Notes under the pieces: model-generated
Database searches by the model: none
Seen by the model: only the letters and a program-made list of their open reading frames with translations
Told to the model about the DNA's origin: nothing
Shown here: positions 46,594-60,527 of the stretch, in pieces
Position numbering within the stretch: position 1 is the first letter of the stretch
Layout of the letters: each line of letters begins with the position of its first letter
NCBI GenBank assembly: GCA_951799425.1
Contig: OX637396.1
Span: 37,874,701 to 37,938,700, forward strand
Origin: Ilex aquifolium
Taxonomy: Eukaryota > Streptophyta > Magnoliopsida > Aquifoliales > Aquifoliaceae
Length of the DNA stretch: 64,000 nucleotides
Direction: 5' to 3'
Program-made: the position numbers and the translations under genes

Positions 46594-47426
46594 CCGAGGT
46601 CTATGGGGGATAATGTACCTCCACTGCCACAGTCCCCCGTGCCTCCATCGCCACCGCCACCATCGCAGACAGCTCCCTCCATCGCAGGCAGCAATACCAA
46701 CTGCGATACTTATTGCACGTCACATATGGTTTGGATGATTCTAGGCGTATGTGGTGCAGTGGCAGTCCCAAGCATAGCCTGCTATATACGCTCAGGTTGT
46801 CACCACTGTGTGAGGAGTGGTCAGCCTGACCCGGAGCAGGAGCAGGAGCATGAGAGAGTGACACTGACTCCACACAGGCCGGAGCGTCCACACAGGTGGG
46901 AGCCTCCACGCTGGCCGGGGCGTCCACATAGGCCGGAGCCAGAGTGGCTTGAGATGGATGAGAGATGCATAACGGCTTGAGATGGAGATGCTGGACTGAG
47001 CTAGATCCTGATTACGAAGTGGATGGTGAGGACCTCTCAATCCTGTTTAATGAGGAGAAGAGAAAAGGATGAATATGAAAAGCATATAGGAAATCATTTA
47101 TTGAATATGAGTTTAATGAATATGCAGCTCCACCTGCACAGATTAGCTCTATTATTGAGTTTACAAGGAAGGCAGTGTGATGATTCTTTTACTTATCATT
47201 TCATATGTAGACTGAAAAAATAAGAAAATTCATGTATTATTATAATTACGATTTTCAAAATTTTATAGAGTTAAATAAAAATGACATGAAACTTGGGTGA
47301 AAGTTTCAATTTTTGAGACATCACTCTGGGGGTCATGGTCCGACATAATCTTTGCAATTTTGCAAAACTTTTGCAAAATCCAAACAAACTTTTGCAAAAT
47401 CCAAACTAACTTTTGCAAAATCACCG
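46594..47426 (+). repeat. monomer 5
   Basis: 833 bp. Twin of monomer 10. A net 4-nt loss just after CTATGGG shifts the exon-derived N-terminal frame; the downstream frame is open to 46980. Confidence 0.9.
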
Positions 47427-48295
47427 CCGAGGTCTATGGGTAGTGGAGAATGTACCTCCACTGCCACAGTTCCCCGTGCCTCCATCGCCACCGCCACCAT
47501 CGCAGACAGCTCCCACCATCGCAGGCAGCAATACCAACTGCGATACTTATTGCACGTCACATGTGGTTTGGATGATTCTAGGCGTATGTGGTGCAGTGGC
47601 AGTCCCAAGCATAGCCTGCTATATACGCTCAGGTTGTCAACACTGTGCGAGGAGTGGTCAGCCTGACCCGGAGCAGGAGCAGGTGCATGAGAGAGTGACA
47701 CTGACTCCACACAGGCCGGAGCGTCCACACAGGTGGGAGCCTCCACGCTGGCCGGGGCGTCCACACAGGCCGGAGCCAGAGTGGCTTGAGATGGATGATA
47801 GATGCATAACGGCTTGAGATGGAGATGCTGGACTGAGCTAGATCCTGATTACGAAGTGGATGGTGAGGACCTCTTAATCCTGTTTAATGAGGAGAAGAGA
47901 AAAGGATGAATATGAAAAGCATATAGGAAATCATTTATTCAATATGAGTTTAATGAATATGCAGCTCCACCTGCACAGATTAGCTCTGTTATTGAGTTTA
48001 TAAGGAAGGCAGTGTAATGATTCTTTTACTTATCATTTCATATGTAGACTGAAAAAATATGAAAATTCATGTATTATTATAATTATGATTTTCAAAATTT
48101 TATAGAGTTAAATAAAAATGACATGAAACTTGGGTGAAAGTTTCAATTTTTGAGACATCACTCTGGGGGTCATGGTCCGACATAATCTTTGCAATTTTGC
48201 AAAAGTTTTGCAAAATCACCAAGCAATTTTGTAAAAGTTTTGCAAAATCCAAACAAACTTTTGCAAAATCCAAACTAACTTTTGCAAAATCACCG
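47427..48295 (+). repeat. monomer 6
   Basis: 869 bp. Near-twin of monomers 11 and 13 (GAGCAGGTGCATG variant). Frame open to 47817. Confidence 0.9.
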
Positions 48296-49111
48296 CCGAG
48301 GTCTATGGGTAGTGGAGAATGTACCTCCACTGCCACAGTTCCCCGTGCCTCCATCGCCACCGCCACCATCGCAGACAGCTCCCACCATCGCAGGCAGCAA
48401 TATCAACTGCGATACTTATTGCACGTCACATGTGGTTTGGATGATTCTAGGCGTATGTGGTGCAGTGGCAGTCCCAAGCATAGCCTGTTATATACGCTCA
48501 GGTTGTCACCACTGTGCGAGTAGTGGTCAGCCGGAGCAGGAGCAGGAGCAGGAGCATGAGAGAGTGACACTGACTCCACACAGGCCGGAGCGTCCACACA
48601 GGTGGGAGCCTCCACGCTGGCCGGGGGGTCCACACAGGCCGGAGCCAGAGTGGCTTGAGATGGATGAGAGATGCATAACGGCTTGAGATGGAGATGCTGG
48701 ACTGAGCTAGATCCTGATTACGAAGTGGATGGTGAGGACCTCTCAATCCTGTTTAATGAGGAGAAGAGAAAAGGATGAATATGAAAAGCATATAGGAAAT
48801 CATTTATTGAATATGAGTTTAATGAATATGCAGCTCCACCTGCACAGATTAGCTCTATTATTGAGTTTATAAGGAAGGCAGTGTGATGATTCTTTTACTT
48901 ATCATTTCATATGTAGACTGAAAAAATATGAAAATTCATGTATTATTATAATTATGATTTTCAAAATTTTATAGAGTTAAATAAAAATGACATGAAACTT
49001 GGGTGAAAGTTTCAATTTTTGAGACATCACTCTGGGGGTCATGGTCCGACATAATCTTTGCAATTTTGCAAAAATTTTGCAAAATCCAAACAAACTTTTG
49101 CAAAATCACCG
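48296..49111 (+). repeat. monomer 7
   Basis: 816 bp. Left part resembles monomers 12 and 14 (AATATCAAC, GCGAGTAGTGG); right part matches monomer 2. It looks like a recombinant. Frame open to 48686. Confidence 0.9.
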
Positions 49112-49953
49112 CCGAGGTCTGTGGGTAGTGGAGAATGTACCTCCACTGCCACAGTTCCTCGTGCCTCCATCGCCACCGCCACCATCGCAGACAGCTCCCA
49201 CCATCGCAGGCAGCAATACCAACTGCGATACTTATTGCACGTCACATGTGGTTTGGATGATTCTAAGCGTATGTGGTGCAGTGGCAGTCCCAAGCATAGC
49301 CTGCTATATACGCTCAGGTTGTCACCACTGTGCGAGGAGTGGTCAGCCTGACCCGGAGCAGGAGCATGAGAGAGTGACACTGACTCCACACAGGCCGGAG
49401 CGTCCACACAGGTGTGAGCCTCCACGCTGGCCGGGGCGTCCACACAGGCCGGAGCCAGAGTGGCTTGAGAGGGATGAGAGATGCATAACGGCTTGAGATG
49501 GAGATGCTGGACTGAGCTAGATCCTGATTACGAAGTGGATGGTGAGGACCTCTTAATCCTGTTTAATGAGAAGAAGAGAAAAGGATGAATATGAAAAGCA
49601 TATAGGAAATCATTTATTCAATATGAGTTTAATGAATATGCAGCTCCACCTGCACAGATTAGCTCTGTTATTGAGTTTATAAGGAAGACAGTGTAATGAT
49701 TCTTTTACTTATCATTTCATATGTAGACTGAAAAAATAAGAAAATTCATGTATTATTATAATTATGATTTTCAAAATTTTATAGAGTTAAATAAAAATGA
49801 CATGAAACTTGGGTGAAAGTTTCAATTTTTGAGACATCACTCTGGGGGTCATGGTCCGACATAATCCTTGCAATTTTGCAAAAATTTTGCAAAATTACCA
49901 AGCAATTTTGCAAAAGTTTTGCAAAATCCAAACAAACTTTTGCAAAATCACCG
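49112..49953 (+). repeat. monomer 8
   Basis: 842 bp. Twin of monomer 3. Frame open to 49496. Confidence 0.9.
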
Positions 49954-50819
49954 CCGAGGTCTATGGATAGTAGAGAATGTACCTTCACTGCACAAGTTCC
50001 CCGTGCCTCCATCGCCACCGCCACCGCCACCATCGCAGACAGCTCGCACCATCGCAGGCAGCAATACCAACTGCGATACTTATTGCACGTCACATGTGGT
50101 TTGGATGATTCTAGGCGTATGTGGTGCAGTGGCAGTCCCAAGCATAGCCTGCTATATACGCTCAGGTTGTCACCACTGTGCGAGGAGTGGACAGCCTGAC
50201 CCGGAGCAGGAGCAGGAGCAGGAGCAGGAGCATGAGAGAGTGACACTGACTCCACACAGGCCGGAGCGTCCACACAGGTGGGAGCCTCCACGCTGGCCGG
50301 GGCGTCCACACAGGCCGGAGCCAGAGTGGCTTGAGATGGATGAGAGATGCATAACGGCTTGAGATGGAGATGCTGGACTGAGCTAGATCCTGATTACGAA
50401 GTGGATGGTGAGGACCTCTCAATCCTGTTTAATGAGGAGAAGAGAAAAGGATGAATATGAAAAGCATATAGGAAATCATTTATTCAATATGAGTTTAATG
50501 AATATGCAGCTCCACCTGCACAGATTAGCTCTTTTATTGAGTTTATAAGGAAGGCAGTGTGATGATTCTTTTACTTATCATTTCATATGTAGACTGAAAA
50601 AATATGAAAATTCATGTTTTATTATAATTATGATTTTCAAAATTTTATAGAGTTAAATAAAAATGACATGAAACTTGGGTGAAAGTTTCAATTTTTGAGA
50701 CGTCACTCTGGGGGTCATGGTCCGACATAATCTTTGCAATTTTGCAAAAGTTTTGCAAAATCACCAAACAATTTTGCAAAAGTTTTGCAAAATCCAAACA
50801 AACTTTTGCAAAATCACCG
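49954..50819 (+). repeat. monomer 9
   Basis: 866 bp. Twin of monomer 4. Frame open to 50362. Confidence 0.9.
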
Positions 50820-51684
50820 CCGAGGTCTATGGGGGATAATGTACCTCCACTGCCACAGTCCCCCGTGCCTCCATCGCCACCGCCACCATCGCAGACAGCT
50901 CCCTCCATCGCAGGCAGCAATACCAACTGCGATACTTATTGCACGTCACATATGGTTTGGATGATTCTAGGCGTATGTGGTGCAGTGGCAGTCCCAAGCA
51001 TAGCCTGCTATATACGCTCAGGTTGTCACCACTGTGTGAGGAGTGGTCAGCCTGACCCGGAGCAGGAGCAGGAGCATGAGAGAGTGACACTGACTCCACA
51101 CAGGCCGGAGCGTCCACACAGGTGGGAGCCTCCACGCTGGCCGGGGCGTCCACATAGGCCGGAGCCAGAGTGGCTTGAGATGGATGAGAGATGCATAACG
51201 GCTTGAGATGGAGATGCTGGACTGAGCTAGATCCTGATTACGAAGTGGATGGTGAGGACCTCTCAATCCTGTTTAATGAGGAGAAGAGAAAAGGATGAAT
51301 ATGAAAAGCATATAGGAAATCATTTATTGAATATGAGTTTAATGAATATGTAGCTCCACCTGCACAGATTAGCTCTATTATTGAGTTTACAAGGAAGGCA
51401 GTGTGATGATTCTTTTACTTATCATTTCATATGTAGACTGAAAAAATAAGAAAATTCATGTATTATTATAATTACGATTTTCAAAATTTTATAGAGTTAA
51501 ATAAAAATGACATGAAACTTGGGTGAAAGTTTCAATTTTTGAGACATCACTCTGGGGGTCATGGTCCGACATAATCTTTGCAATTTTGCAAAACTTTTGC
51601 AAAATCACCAAGCAATTTTGCAAAAGTTTTGCAAAATCCAAACAAACTTTTGCAAAATCCAAACTAACTTTTGCAAAATCACCG
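50820..51684 (+). repeat. monomer 10
   Basis: 865 bp. Twin of monomer 5 with the same 4-nt loss. It is 32 bp longer at its right end because a TTTTGCAAAA subrepeat is retained. Confidence 0.9.
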
Positions 51685-52553
51685 CCGAGGTCTATGGGTA
51701 GTGGAGAATGTACCTCCACTGCCACAGTTCCCCGTGCCTCCATCGCCACCGCCACCATCGCAGACAGCTCCCACCATCGCAGGCAGCAATACCAACTGCG
51801 ATACTTATTGCACGTCACATGTGGTTTGGATGATTCTAGGCGTATGTGGTGCAGTGGCAGTCCCAAGCATAGCCTGCTATATACGCTCAGGTTGTCAACA
51901 CTGTGCGAGGAGTGGTCAGCCTGACCCGGAGCAGGAGCAGGTGCATGAGAGAGTGACACTGACTCCACACAGGCCGGAGCGTCCACACAGGTGGGAGCCT
52001 CCACGCTGGCCGGGGCGTCCACACAGGCCGGAGCCAGAGTGGCTTGAGATGGATGATAGATGCATAACGGCTTGAGATGGAGATGCTGGACTGAGCTAGA
52101 TCCTGATTACGAAGTGGATGGTGAGGACCTCTTAATCCTGTTTAATGAGGAGAAGAGAAAAGGATGAATATGAAAAGCATATAGGAAATCATTTATTCAA
52201 TATGAGTTTAATGAATATGCAGCTCCACCTGCACAGATTAGCTCTGTTATTGAGTTTATAAGGAAGGCAGTGTAATGATTCTTTTACTTATCATTTCATA
52301 TGTAGACTGAAAAAATATGAAAATTCATGTATTATTATAATTATGATTTTCAAAATTTTATAGAGTTAAATAAAAATGACATGAAACTTGGGTGAAAGTT
52401 TCAATTTTTGAGACATCACTCTGGGGGTCATGGTCCGACATAATCTTTGCAATTTTGCAAAAGTTTTGCAAAATCACCAAGCAATTTTGCAAAAGTTTTG
52501 CAAAATCCAAACAAACTTTTGCAAAATCCAAACTAACTTTTGCAAAATCACCG
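51685..52553 (+). repeat. monomer 11
   Basis: 869 bp. Twin of monomer 13 at 1744-bp offset and near-twin of monomer 6. Frame open to 52075. Confidence 0.9.
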
Positions 52554-52790
52554 CCGAGGTCTATGGGTAGTGGAGAATGTACCTCCACTGCCACAGTTCC
52601 CCGTGCCTCCATCGCCACCGCCACCATCGCAGACAGCTCCCACCATCGCAGGCAGCAATATCAACTGCGATACTTATTGCACGTCACATGTGGTTTGGAT
52701 GATTCTAGGCGTATGTGGTGCAGTGGCAGTCCCAAGCATAGCCTGTTATATACGCTCAGGTTGTCACCACTGTGCGAGTAGTGGTCAGCC

Positions 52791-52824
<34 letters not shown>

Positions 52825-53428
52825 AGAGTGACACTGACTCCACACAGGCCGGAGCGTCCACACAGGTGGGAGCCTCCACGCTGGCCGGGGCGTCCACACA
52901 GGCCGGAGCCAGAGTGGCTTGAGATGGGTGAGAGATGTATAACGACTTGAGATGGAGATGCTGGACTGAGCTAGATCCTGATTACGTAGTGGACGGTGAG
53001 GACCTCTCAATCCTGTTTAATGAGGAGAAGAGAAAAGGATGAATATGAAAAGCATATAGGAAATCATTTATTGAATATGAGTTTAATGAATATGCAGCTC
53101 CAACTGCACAGATTAGCTCTGTTATTGAGTTTATAAGGAAGGCAGTGTGATGATTCTTTTACATATCATTTCATATGTAGACTGAAAAAATATGAAAATT
53201 CATGTATTATTATAATTACGATTTTCAAAATTTTATAGAGTTAAATAAAAATGACATGAAACTTGGGTGAAAGTTTCAATTTTTGAGACATCACTCTGGG
53301 GGTCATGGTCCGACATAATCTTTGCAATTTTGCAAAACTTTTGCAAAATCACCAAGCAATTTTGCAAAAGTTTTGCAAAATCCAAACAAACTTTTGCAAA
53401 ATCCAAACTAACTTTTGCAAAATCACCG
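52554..53428 (+). repeat. monomer 12
   Basis: 875 bp. Twin of monomer 14, which has one more GAGCAG. Frame open to 52950. Confidence 0.9.
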
Positions 53429-54297
53429 CCGAGGTCTATGGGTAGTGGAGAATGTACCTCCACTGCCACAGTTCCCCGTGCCTCCATCGCCACCGCCACC
53501 ATCGCAGACAGCTCCCACCATCGCAGGCAGCAATACCAACTGCGATACTTATTGCACGTCACATGTGGTTTGGATGATTCTAGGCGTATGTGGTGCAGTG
53601 GCAGTCCCAAGCATAGCCTGCTATATACGCTCAGGTTGTCAACACTGTGCGAGGAGTGGTCAGCCTGACCCGGAGCAGGAGCAGGTGCATGAGAGAGTGA
53701 CACTGACTCCACACAGGCCGGAGCGTCCACACAGGTGGGAGCCTCCACGCTGGCCGGGGCGTCCACACAGGCCGGAGCCAGAGTGGCTTGAGATGGATGA
53801 TAGATGCATAACGGCTTGAGATGGAGATGCTGGACTGAGCTAGATCCTGATTACGAAGTGGATGGTGAGGACCTCTTAATCCTGTTTAATGAGGAGAAGA
53901 GAAAAGGATGAATATGAAAAGCATATAGGAAATCATTTATTCAATATGAGTTTAATGAATATGCAGCTCCACCTGCACAGATTAGCTCTGTTATTGAGTT
54001 TATAAGGAAGGCAGTGTAATGATTCTTTTACTTATCATTTCATATGTAGACTGAAAAAATATGAAAATTCATGTATTATTATAATTATGATTTTCAAAAT
54101 TTTATAGAGTTAAATAAAAATGACATGAAACTTGGGTGAAAGTTTCAATTTTTGAGACATCACTCTGGGGGTCATGGTCCGACATAATCTTTGCAATTTT
54201 GCAAAAGTTTTGCAAAATCACCAAGCAATTTTGCAAAAGTTTTGCAAAATCCAAACAAACTTTTGCAAAATCCAAACTAACTTTTGCAAAATCACCG
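53429..54297 (+). repeat. monomer 13
   Basis: 869 bp. Twin of monomer 11. Frame open to 53819. Confidence 0.9.
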
Positions 54298-54534
54298 CCG
54301 AGGTCTATGGGTAGTGGAGAATGTACCTCCACTGCCACAGTTCCCCGTGCCTCCATCGCCACCGCCACCATCGCAGACAGCTCCCACCATCGCAGGCAGC
54401 AATATCAACTGCGATACTTATTGCACGTCACATGTGGTTTGGATGATTCTAGGCGTATGTGGTGCAGTGGCAGTCCCAAGCATAGCCTGTTATATACGCT
54501 CAGGTTGTCACCACTGTGCGAGTAGTGGTCAGCC

Positions 54535-54574
<40 letters not shown>

Positions 54575-55157
54575 AGAGTGACACTGACTCCACACAGGCC
54601 GGAGCGTCCACACAGGTGGGAGCCTCCACGCTGGCCGGGGCGTCCACACAGGCCGGAGCCAGAGTGGCTTGAGATGGGTGAGAGATGTATAACGACTTGA
54701 GATGGAGATGCTGGACTGAGCTAGATCCTGATTACGTAGTGGACGGTGAGGACCTCTCAATCCTGTTTAATGAGGAGAAGAGAAAAGGATGAATATGAAA
54801 AGCATATAGGAAATCATTTATTGAATATGAGTTTAATGAATATGCAGCTCCAACTGCACAGATTAGCTCTGTTATTGAGTTTATAAGGAAGGCAGTGTGA
54901 TGATTCTTTTACATATCATTTCATATGTAGACTGAAAAAATATGAAAATTCATGTATTATTATAATTATGATTTTCAAAATTTTATAGAGTTAAATAAAA
55001 ATGACATGAAACTTGGGTGAAAGTTTCAATTTTTGAGACATCACTCTGGGGGTCATGGTCCGACATAATCTTTGCAATTTTGCAAAAGTTTTGCAAAATC
55101 ACCAAGCAATTTTGCAAAAGTTTTGCAAAATCCAAACAAACTTTTGCAAAATCACCG
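54298..55157 (+). repeat. monomer 14
   Basis: 860 bp. Twin of monomer 12. It has the longest GAGCAG tract of the array. Frame open to 54700. Confidence 0.9.
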
Positions 55158-56019
55158 CCGAGGTCTATGGGTAGTGGAGAATGTACCTCCACTGCCACAG
55201 TTCCCCGTGACTCCATCGCCACCGCCACCATCGCAGGCAGCAATACCAACTGCGATACTTATTGCACGTCACATGTGGTTTGGATGATTCTAGGCGTATG
55301 TGGTGCAGTGGCAGTCCCAAGCATAGCCTGCTATATACGCTCAGGTTGTCACCACTGTGCGAGGAGTGGTTAGCCTGACCCGGAGCAGGAGCAGGAGCAG
55401 GAGCAGGAGCATGAGAGAGTGACACTGACTCCACACAGGCCGGAGCGTCCACACAGGTGGGATCCTCTACGCTGGCCGGGGCGTCCACACAGGGCGGAGC
55501 CAGAGTGGCTTGAGATGGATGAGAGATGCATAACGGCTTGAGATGGAGATGCTGGACTGAGCTAGATCCTGATTACGAAGTGGATGGTGAGGACCTCTTA
55601 ATCCTGTTTAATGAGGAGAAGGGAAAAGGATGAATATGAAAAGCATATAGGAAATCATTTATTCAATATGAGTTTAATGAATATGCAGCTCCACCTGCAC
55701 ATATTAGCTCTGTTATTGAGTTTAAAAGGAAGGCAGTGTAATGATTCTTCTACTTATCATTTCATATGTAGACTGAAAAAATATGAAAATTCATGTATTA
55801 TTATAATTATGATTTTCAAAATTTTATAGAGTTAAATAAAAATGACATGAAACTTGGGTGAAAGTTTCAATTTTTGAGACATCACTCTGGGGGTCATGGT
55901 CCGACATAATCTTTGCAATTTTGCAAAAATTTTGCAAAATCACCAAGCAATTTTGCAAAAGTTTTGGAAAATCCAAACAAACTTTTGCAAAATCCAAACA
56001 AACTTTTGCAAAATCACCG
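55158..56019 (+). repeat. monomer 15 (type A, frame broken)
   Basis: 862 bp. A 19-nt deletion between CACCATCGCAG repeats shifts the frame, which then stops at TAG (GAGTGGTTAG). Shares CCCCGTGACTCC, GAAGGGAAAAGG and CACATATTAGC with monomers 17 and 19. Confidence 0.9.
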
Positions 56020-56873
56020 CCGAGGTCTATGGGTAGTGGAGAATGTACCTCCACTGCCACAGTTCCCCGTGCCTCCATCGCCACCGCCACCGCCACCATC
56101 GCAGACAGCTCCCACCATCGCAGGCAGCAATACCAACTGCGATACTTATTGCACGTCACATGTGGTTTGGATGATTCTAGGCGTATGTGGTGCAGTGGCA
56201 GTCCCCAGCATAGCCTGCTATATACGCTCAGGTTGTCACCACTGTGCGAGGAGTGGTCAGCCTGACCCGGAGCAGGAGCAGGAGCATGAGAGAGTGACAC
56301 TAACTCCACACAGGCCGGAGCGTCCACACAGGTGGGAGCCTCCACGCTGGCCGGGGCGTCCACACAGGCCGGAGCCAGAGTGGCTTGAGATGGATGATAG
56401 ATGCATAACGGCTTGAGATGGAGATGCTGGACTGAGCTAGATCCTGATTACGAAGTGGATGGTGAGGACCTCTTAATCCTGTTTAATGAGGAGAAGAGAA
56501 AAGGATGAATATGAAAAGCATATAGGAAATCATTTATTCAATATGAGTTTAATGAATATGCAGCTCCACCTGCATAGATTAGCTCTGTTATTGAGTCTAT
56601 AAGGAAGGCAGTGTAATGATTCTTTTACTTATCATTTCATATGTAGACTGAAAAAATATGAAAATTCATGTATTATTATAATTATGATTTTCAAAATTTT
56701 ATAGAGTTAAATAAAAATGACATGAAACTTGGGTGAAAGTTTCAATTTTTGAGACATCACTCTGGGGGTCATGGTCCGACATAATCTTTGCAATTTTGAA
56801 AAAATTTTGCAAAATCACCAATCAATTTTGCAAAAGTTTTGCAAAATCCAAACAAACTTTTGCAAAATCACCG
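56020..56873 (+). repeat. monomer 16
   Basis: 854 bp. Frame open to 56416. Extra CCGCCA hexamer. Confidence 0.9.
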
Positions 56874-57723
56874 CCGAGGTCTATGGGTAGTGGAGAATGT
56901 ACCTCCACTGCCATAGTTCCCCGTGACTCCATCGCCACCGCCACCAACGCAGGCAGTAATACCAACTGCGATACTTATTGCACGTCACATGTGGTTTGGA
57001 TGATTCTAGGCGTATGTGGTGCAGTGGCAGTCCCAAGCATAGCCTGCTATATACGCTCAGGTTGTCACCACTGTGCGAGGAGTGGTTAGCCTGACCCGGA
57101 GCAGGAGCAGGAGCATGAGAGAGTGACACTGACTCCACACAGGCCGGAGTGTCCACACAGGTGGGAGCCTCTACGCTGGCCGGGGCGTCCACACAGGCCG
57201 GAGCCAGAGTGGCTTGAGATGGATGAGAGATGCATAACGGCTTGAGATGGAGATGCTGGACTGAGCTAGATCCTGATTACGAAGTGGATGGTGAGGACCT
57301 CTTAATCCTGTTTAATGAGGAGAAGGGAAAAGGATGAATATGAAAAGCATATAGAAAATCATTTATTCAATATGAGTTTAATGAATATGCAGCTCCACCT
57401 GCACATATTAGCTCTGTTATTGAGTTTAAAAGGAAGGCAGTGTAATGATTCTTCTACTTATCATTTCATATGTAGACTGAAAAAATATGAAAATTCATGT
57501 ATTATTATAATTATGATTTTCAAAATTTTATAGAGTTAAATAAAAATGACATGAAACTTGGGTGAAAGTTTCAATTTTTGAGACATCACTCTAGGGGTCT
57601 TGTTCGGACATAATCTTTGCAATTTTGTAAAAAATTTGCAAAATCACCAAGCAATTTTGCAAAAGTTTTGCAAAATCCAAACAAACTTTTGCAAAATCCA
57701 AACAAACTTTTGCAAAATCACCG
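56874..57723 (+). repeat. monomer 17 (type A, frame broken)
   Basis: 850 bp. Same 19-nt deletion. Variants CCATAGTTCC and CCACCAACGCAGG link it to monomer 25. Confidence 0.9.
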
Positions 57724-58571
57724 CCGAGGTCTATGGGTAGTGGAGAATGTACCTCCACTGCCACAGTTCCCCGTGCCTCCATCGCCACCGCCACCATCGC
57801 AGACAGCTCCAACCATCGCAGGCAGCAATACCAACTGCGATACTTATTGCACCTCACATGTGGTTTGGATGATTCTAGGTGTATGTGGTGCAGTGGCAGT
57901 CCCAAGCATAGCCTGTTATATACGCTCAGGTTGTCACCACTGTGCGAGGAGTGGTCAGCCTGACCCGGAGCAGGAGCAGGAGCATGAGAGAGTGACACTG
58001 ACTCCACACAGGCCGGAGCGTCCACACAGGTGGGAGCCTCCACGTTGGCCGGGGCGTCCACACAGGCCGGAGCCAGAGTGGCTTGAGATGGATGAGAGAT
58101 GCATAACGGCTTGAGATGGAGATACTGGACTGAGCTAGATCCTGATTACGAAGTGGATGGTGATGACCTCTCAATCCTGTTTAATGAGGAGAAGAGAAAA
58201 GGATGAATATGAAAATCAGATAGGAAATCATTTATTCAATATGAGTTTAATGAATATGCAGCTCCACCTGCACAGATTAGCTCTGTTATTGAGTTTATAA
58301 GGAAGGCAGTGTGATGATTCTTTTACATATCATTTCATATGTAGACTGAAAAAATATGAAAATTCATGTATTATTATAATTATGATTTTCAAAATTTTAT
58401 AGAGTTAAATAAAAATGACATGAAACTTGGGTGAAAGTTTCAATTTTTGAGACATCACTCTGGGGGTCATGGTCCGACATAATCTTTGCAATTTTGCAAA
58501 AGTTTTGCAAAATCACCAAGCAATTTTGCAAAAGTTTTGCAAAATCCAAACAAACTTTTGCAAAATCACCG
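57724..58571 (+). repeat. monomer 18 (type B)
   Basis: 848 bp. Frame open to 58114. Variant CCACGTTGGCC is shared with monomers 20 and 24. Confidence 0.9.
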
Positions 58572-59400
58572 CCGAGGTCTATGGGTAGTGGAGAATGTAC
58601 CTCCACTGCCACAGTTCCCCGTGACTCCATCGCCACCGCCACCATCGCAGGCAGCAATACCAACTGCGATACTTATTGCACGTCACATGTGGTTTGGATG
58701 ATTTTAGGCGTATGTGGTGCAGTGGCAGTCCCAAGCATAGCCTGCTATATACGCTCAGGTTGTCACCACTGTGCGAGGAGTGGTTAGCCTGACCCGGAGC
58801 AGGAGCAGGAGCATGAGAGAGTGATACTGACTCCACACAGGCCGGAGCGTCCACACAGGTGGGAGCCTCTACGCTGGCCGGGGCGTCCACACAGGCCGGA
58901 GCCAGAGTGGCTTGAGATGGATGAGAGATGCATAACGGCTTGAGATGGAGATGCTGGACTGAGCTAGATCCTGATTACGAAGTGGATGGTGAGGACCTCT
59001 TAATCCTGTTTAATGAGGAGAAGGGAAAAGGATGAATATGAAAAGCATATAGGAAATCATTTATTCAATATGAGTTTAATGAATATGCAGCTCCACCTGC
59101 ACATATTAGCTCTGTTATTGAGTTTAAAAGGAAGGCAGTGTAATGATTCTTTTACTTATCATTTCATATGTAGACTGAAAAAATATGAAAATTCATGTAT
59201 TATTATAATTATGATTTTCAAAATTTTATAGAGTTAAATAAAAATGACATGAAACTAGGGTGAAAGTTTCAATTTTTGAGACATCACTCTGGGGGTCATG
59301 GTCCGACATAATCTTTGCAATTTTGCAAAAATTTTGCAAAATCACCAAGCAATTTTGCAAAAGTTTTGCAAAATCCAAACAAACTTTTGCAAAATCACCG
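58572..59400 (+). repeat. monomer 19 (type A, frame broken)
   Basis: 829 bp. Same 19-nt deletion as monomers 15, 17 and 25. Confidence 0.9.
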
Positions 59401-60248
59401 CCGAGGTCTATGGGTAGTGGAGAATGTACCTCCACTGCCACAGTTCCCCGTGCCTCCATCGCCACCGCCACCATCGCAGACAGCTCCCACCATCGCAGGC
59501 AGCAATACCAACTGCGATACTTATTGCACCTCACATGTGGTTTGGATGATTCTAGGCGTATGTGGTGTAGTGGCAGTCCCAAGCATAGCCTGCTATATAC
59601 GCTCAGGTTGTCACCACTGTGCGAGGAGTGGTCAGCTTGACCCGGAGCAGGAGCAGGAGCATGAGAGAGTGACACTGACTCCACACAGGCCGGAGCGTCC
59701 ACACAGGTGGGAGCCTCCACGTTGGCCGGGGCGTCCACACAGGTCGGAGCCAGAGTGGCTTGAGATGGATGAGAGATGCATAACGGCTTGAGATGGAGAT
59801 GCTGGACTGAGCTAGATCCTGATTACGAAGTGGATGGTGAGGACCTCTTAATCCTGTTTAATGAGGATAAGAGAAAAGGATGAATATGAAAAGCATATAG
59901 GAAATCATTTATTCAATATGAGTTTAATGAATATGCAGCTCCACCTGCACGGATTAGCTCTGTTATTGAGTTTATAAGGAAGGCAGTGTAATGATTCTTT
60001 TACTTATCATTTCCTATGTAGACTGAAAAAATATGAAAATTCATGTATTATTATAATTATGATTTTCAAAATTTTATAGAGTTAAATAAAAATGACATGA
60101 AACTTGGGTGAAAGTTTCAATTTTTGAGACATCACTCTGGGGGTCATGGTCCGACATAATCTTTGCAATTTTGCAAAAGTTTTGCAAAATCACCAAGCAA
60201 TTTTGCAAAAGTTTTGCAAAATCCAAACAAACTTTTGCAAAATCACCG
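59401..60248 (+). repeat. monomer 20 (type B)
   Basis: 848 bp. Frame open to 59791. Shares GCACCTCACATG with monomer 18. Confidence 0.9.
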
Positions 60249-60496
60249 CGGAGGTCTATGGGTAGTGGAGAATGTACCTCCACTGCCACAGTTCCCCGTG
60301 CCTGCATCGCCACCGCCACCATCGCAGACAGCTCCCACCATCGCAGACAGCAATATCAACTGCGATACTTATTGCACGTCACATGTGGTTTGGATGATTC
60401 TAGGCGTATGTGGTGCAGTGGCAGTCCCAAGCATAGCCTGCTATATACGCTCAGGTTGTCACCACTGTGCGAGGAGTGGTCAGCCTGACCCGGAGT

Positions 60497-60527
<31 letters not shown>

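Larger units (their letters stand above)
44300..51600 (+). repeat. 4226-bp five-monomer higher-order duplication
   Basis: Monomer starts 44886, 45728 and 46594 recur at 49112, 49954 and 50820, each exactly 4226 bp later. Rare variants in monomers 2-5 recur in 7-10. The register changes by 32 bp at about 51600, where a TTTTGCAAAA subrepeat differs. Confidence 0.9.
51600..55150 (+). repeat. 1744-bp dimer duplication
   Basis: Monomers 11 and 12 recur as 13 and 14 at exactly 1744 bp. The 6-bp GAGCAG length difference falls after the second start. Confidence 0.9.
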
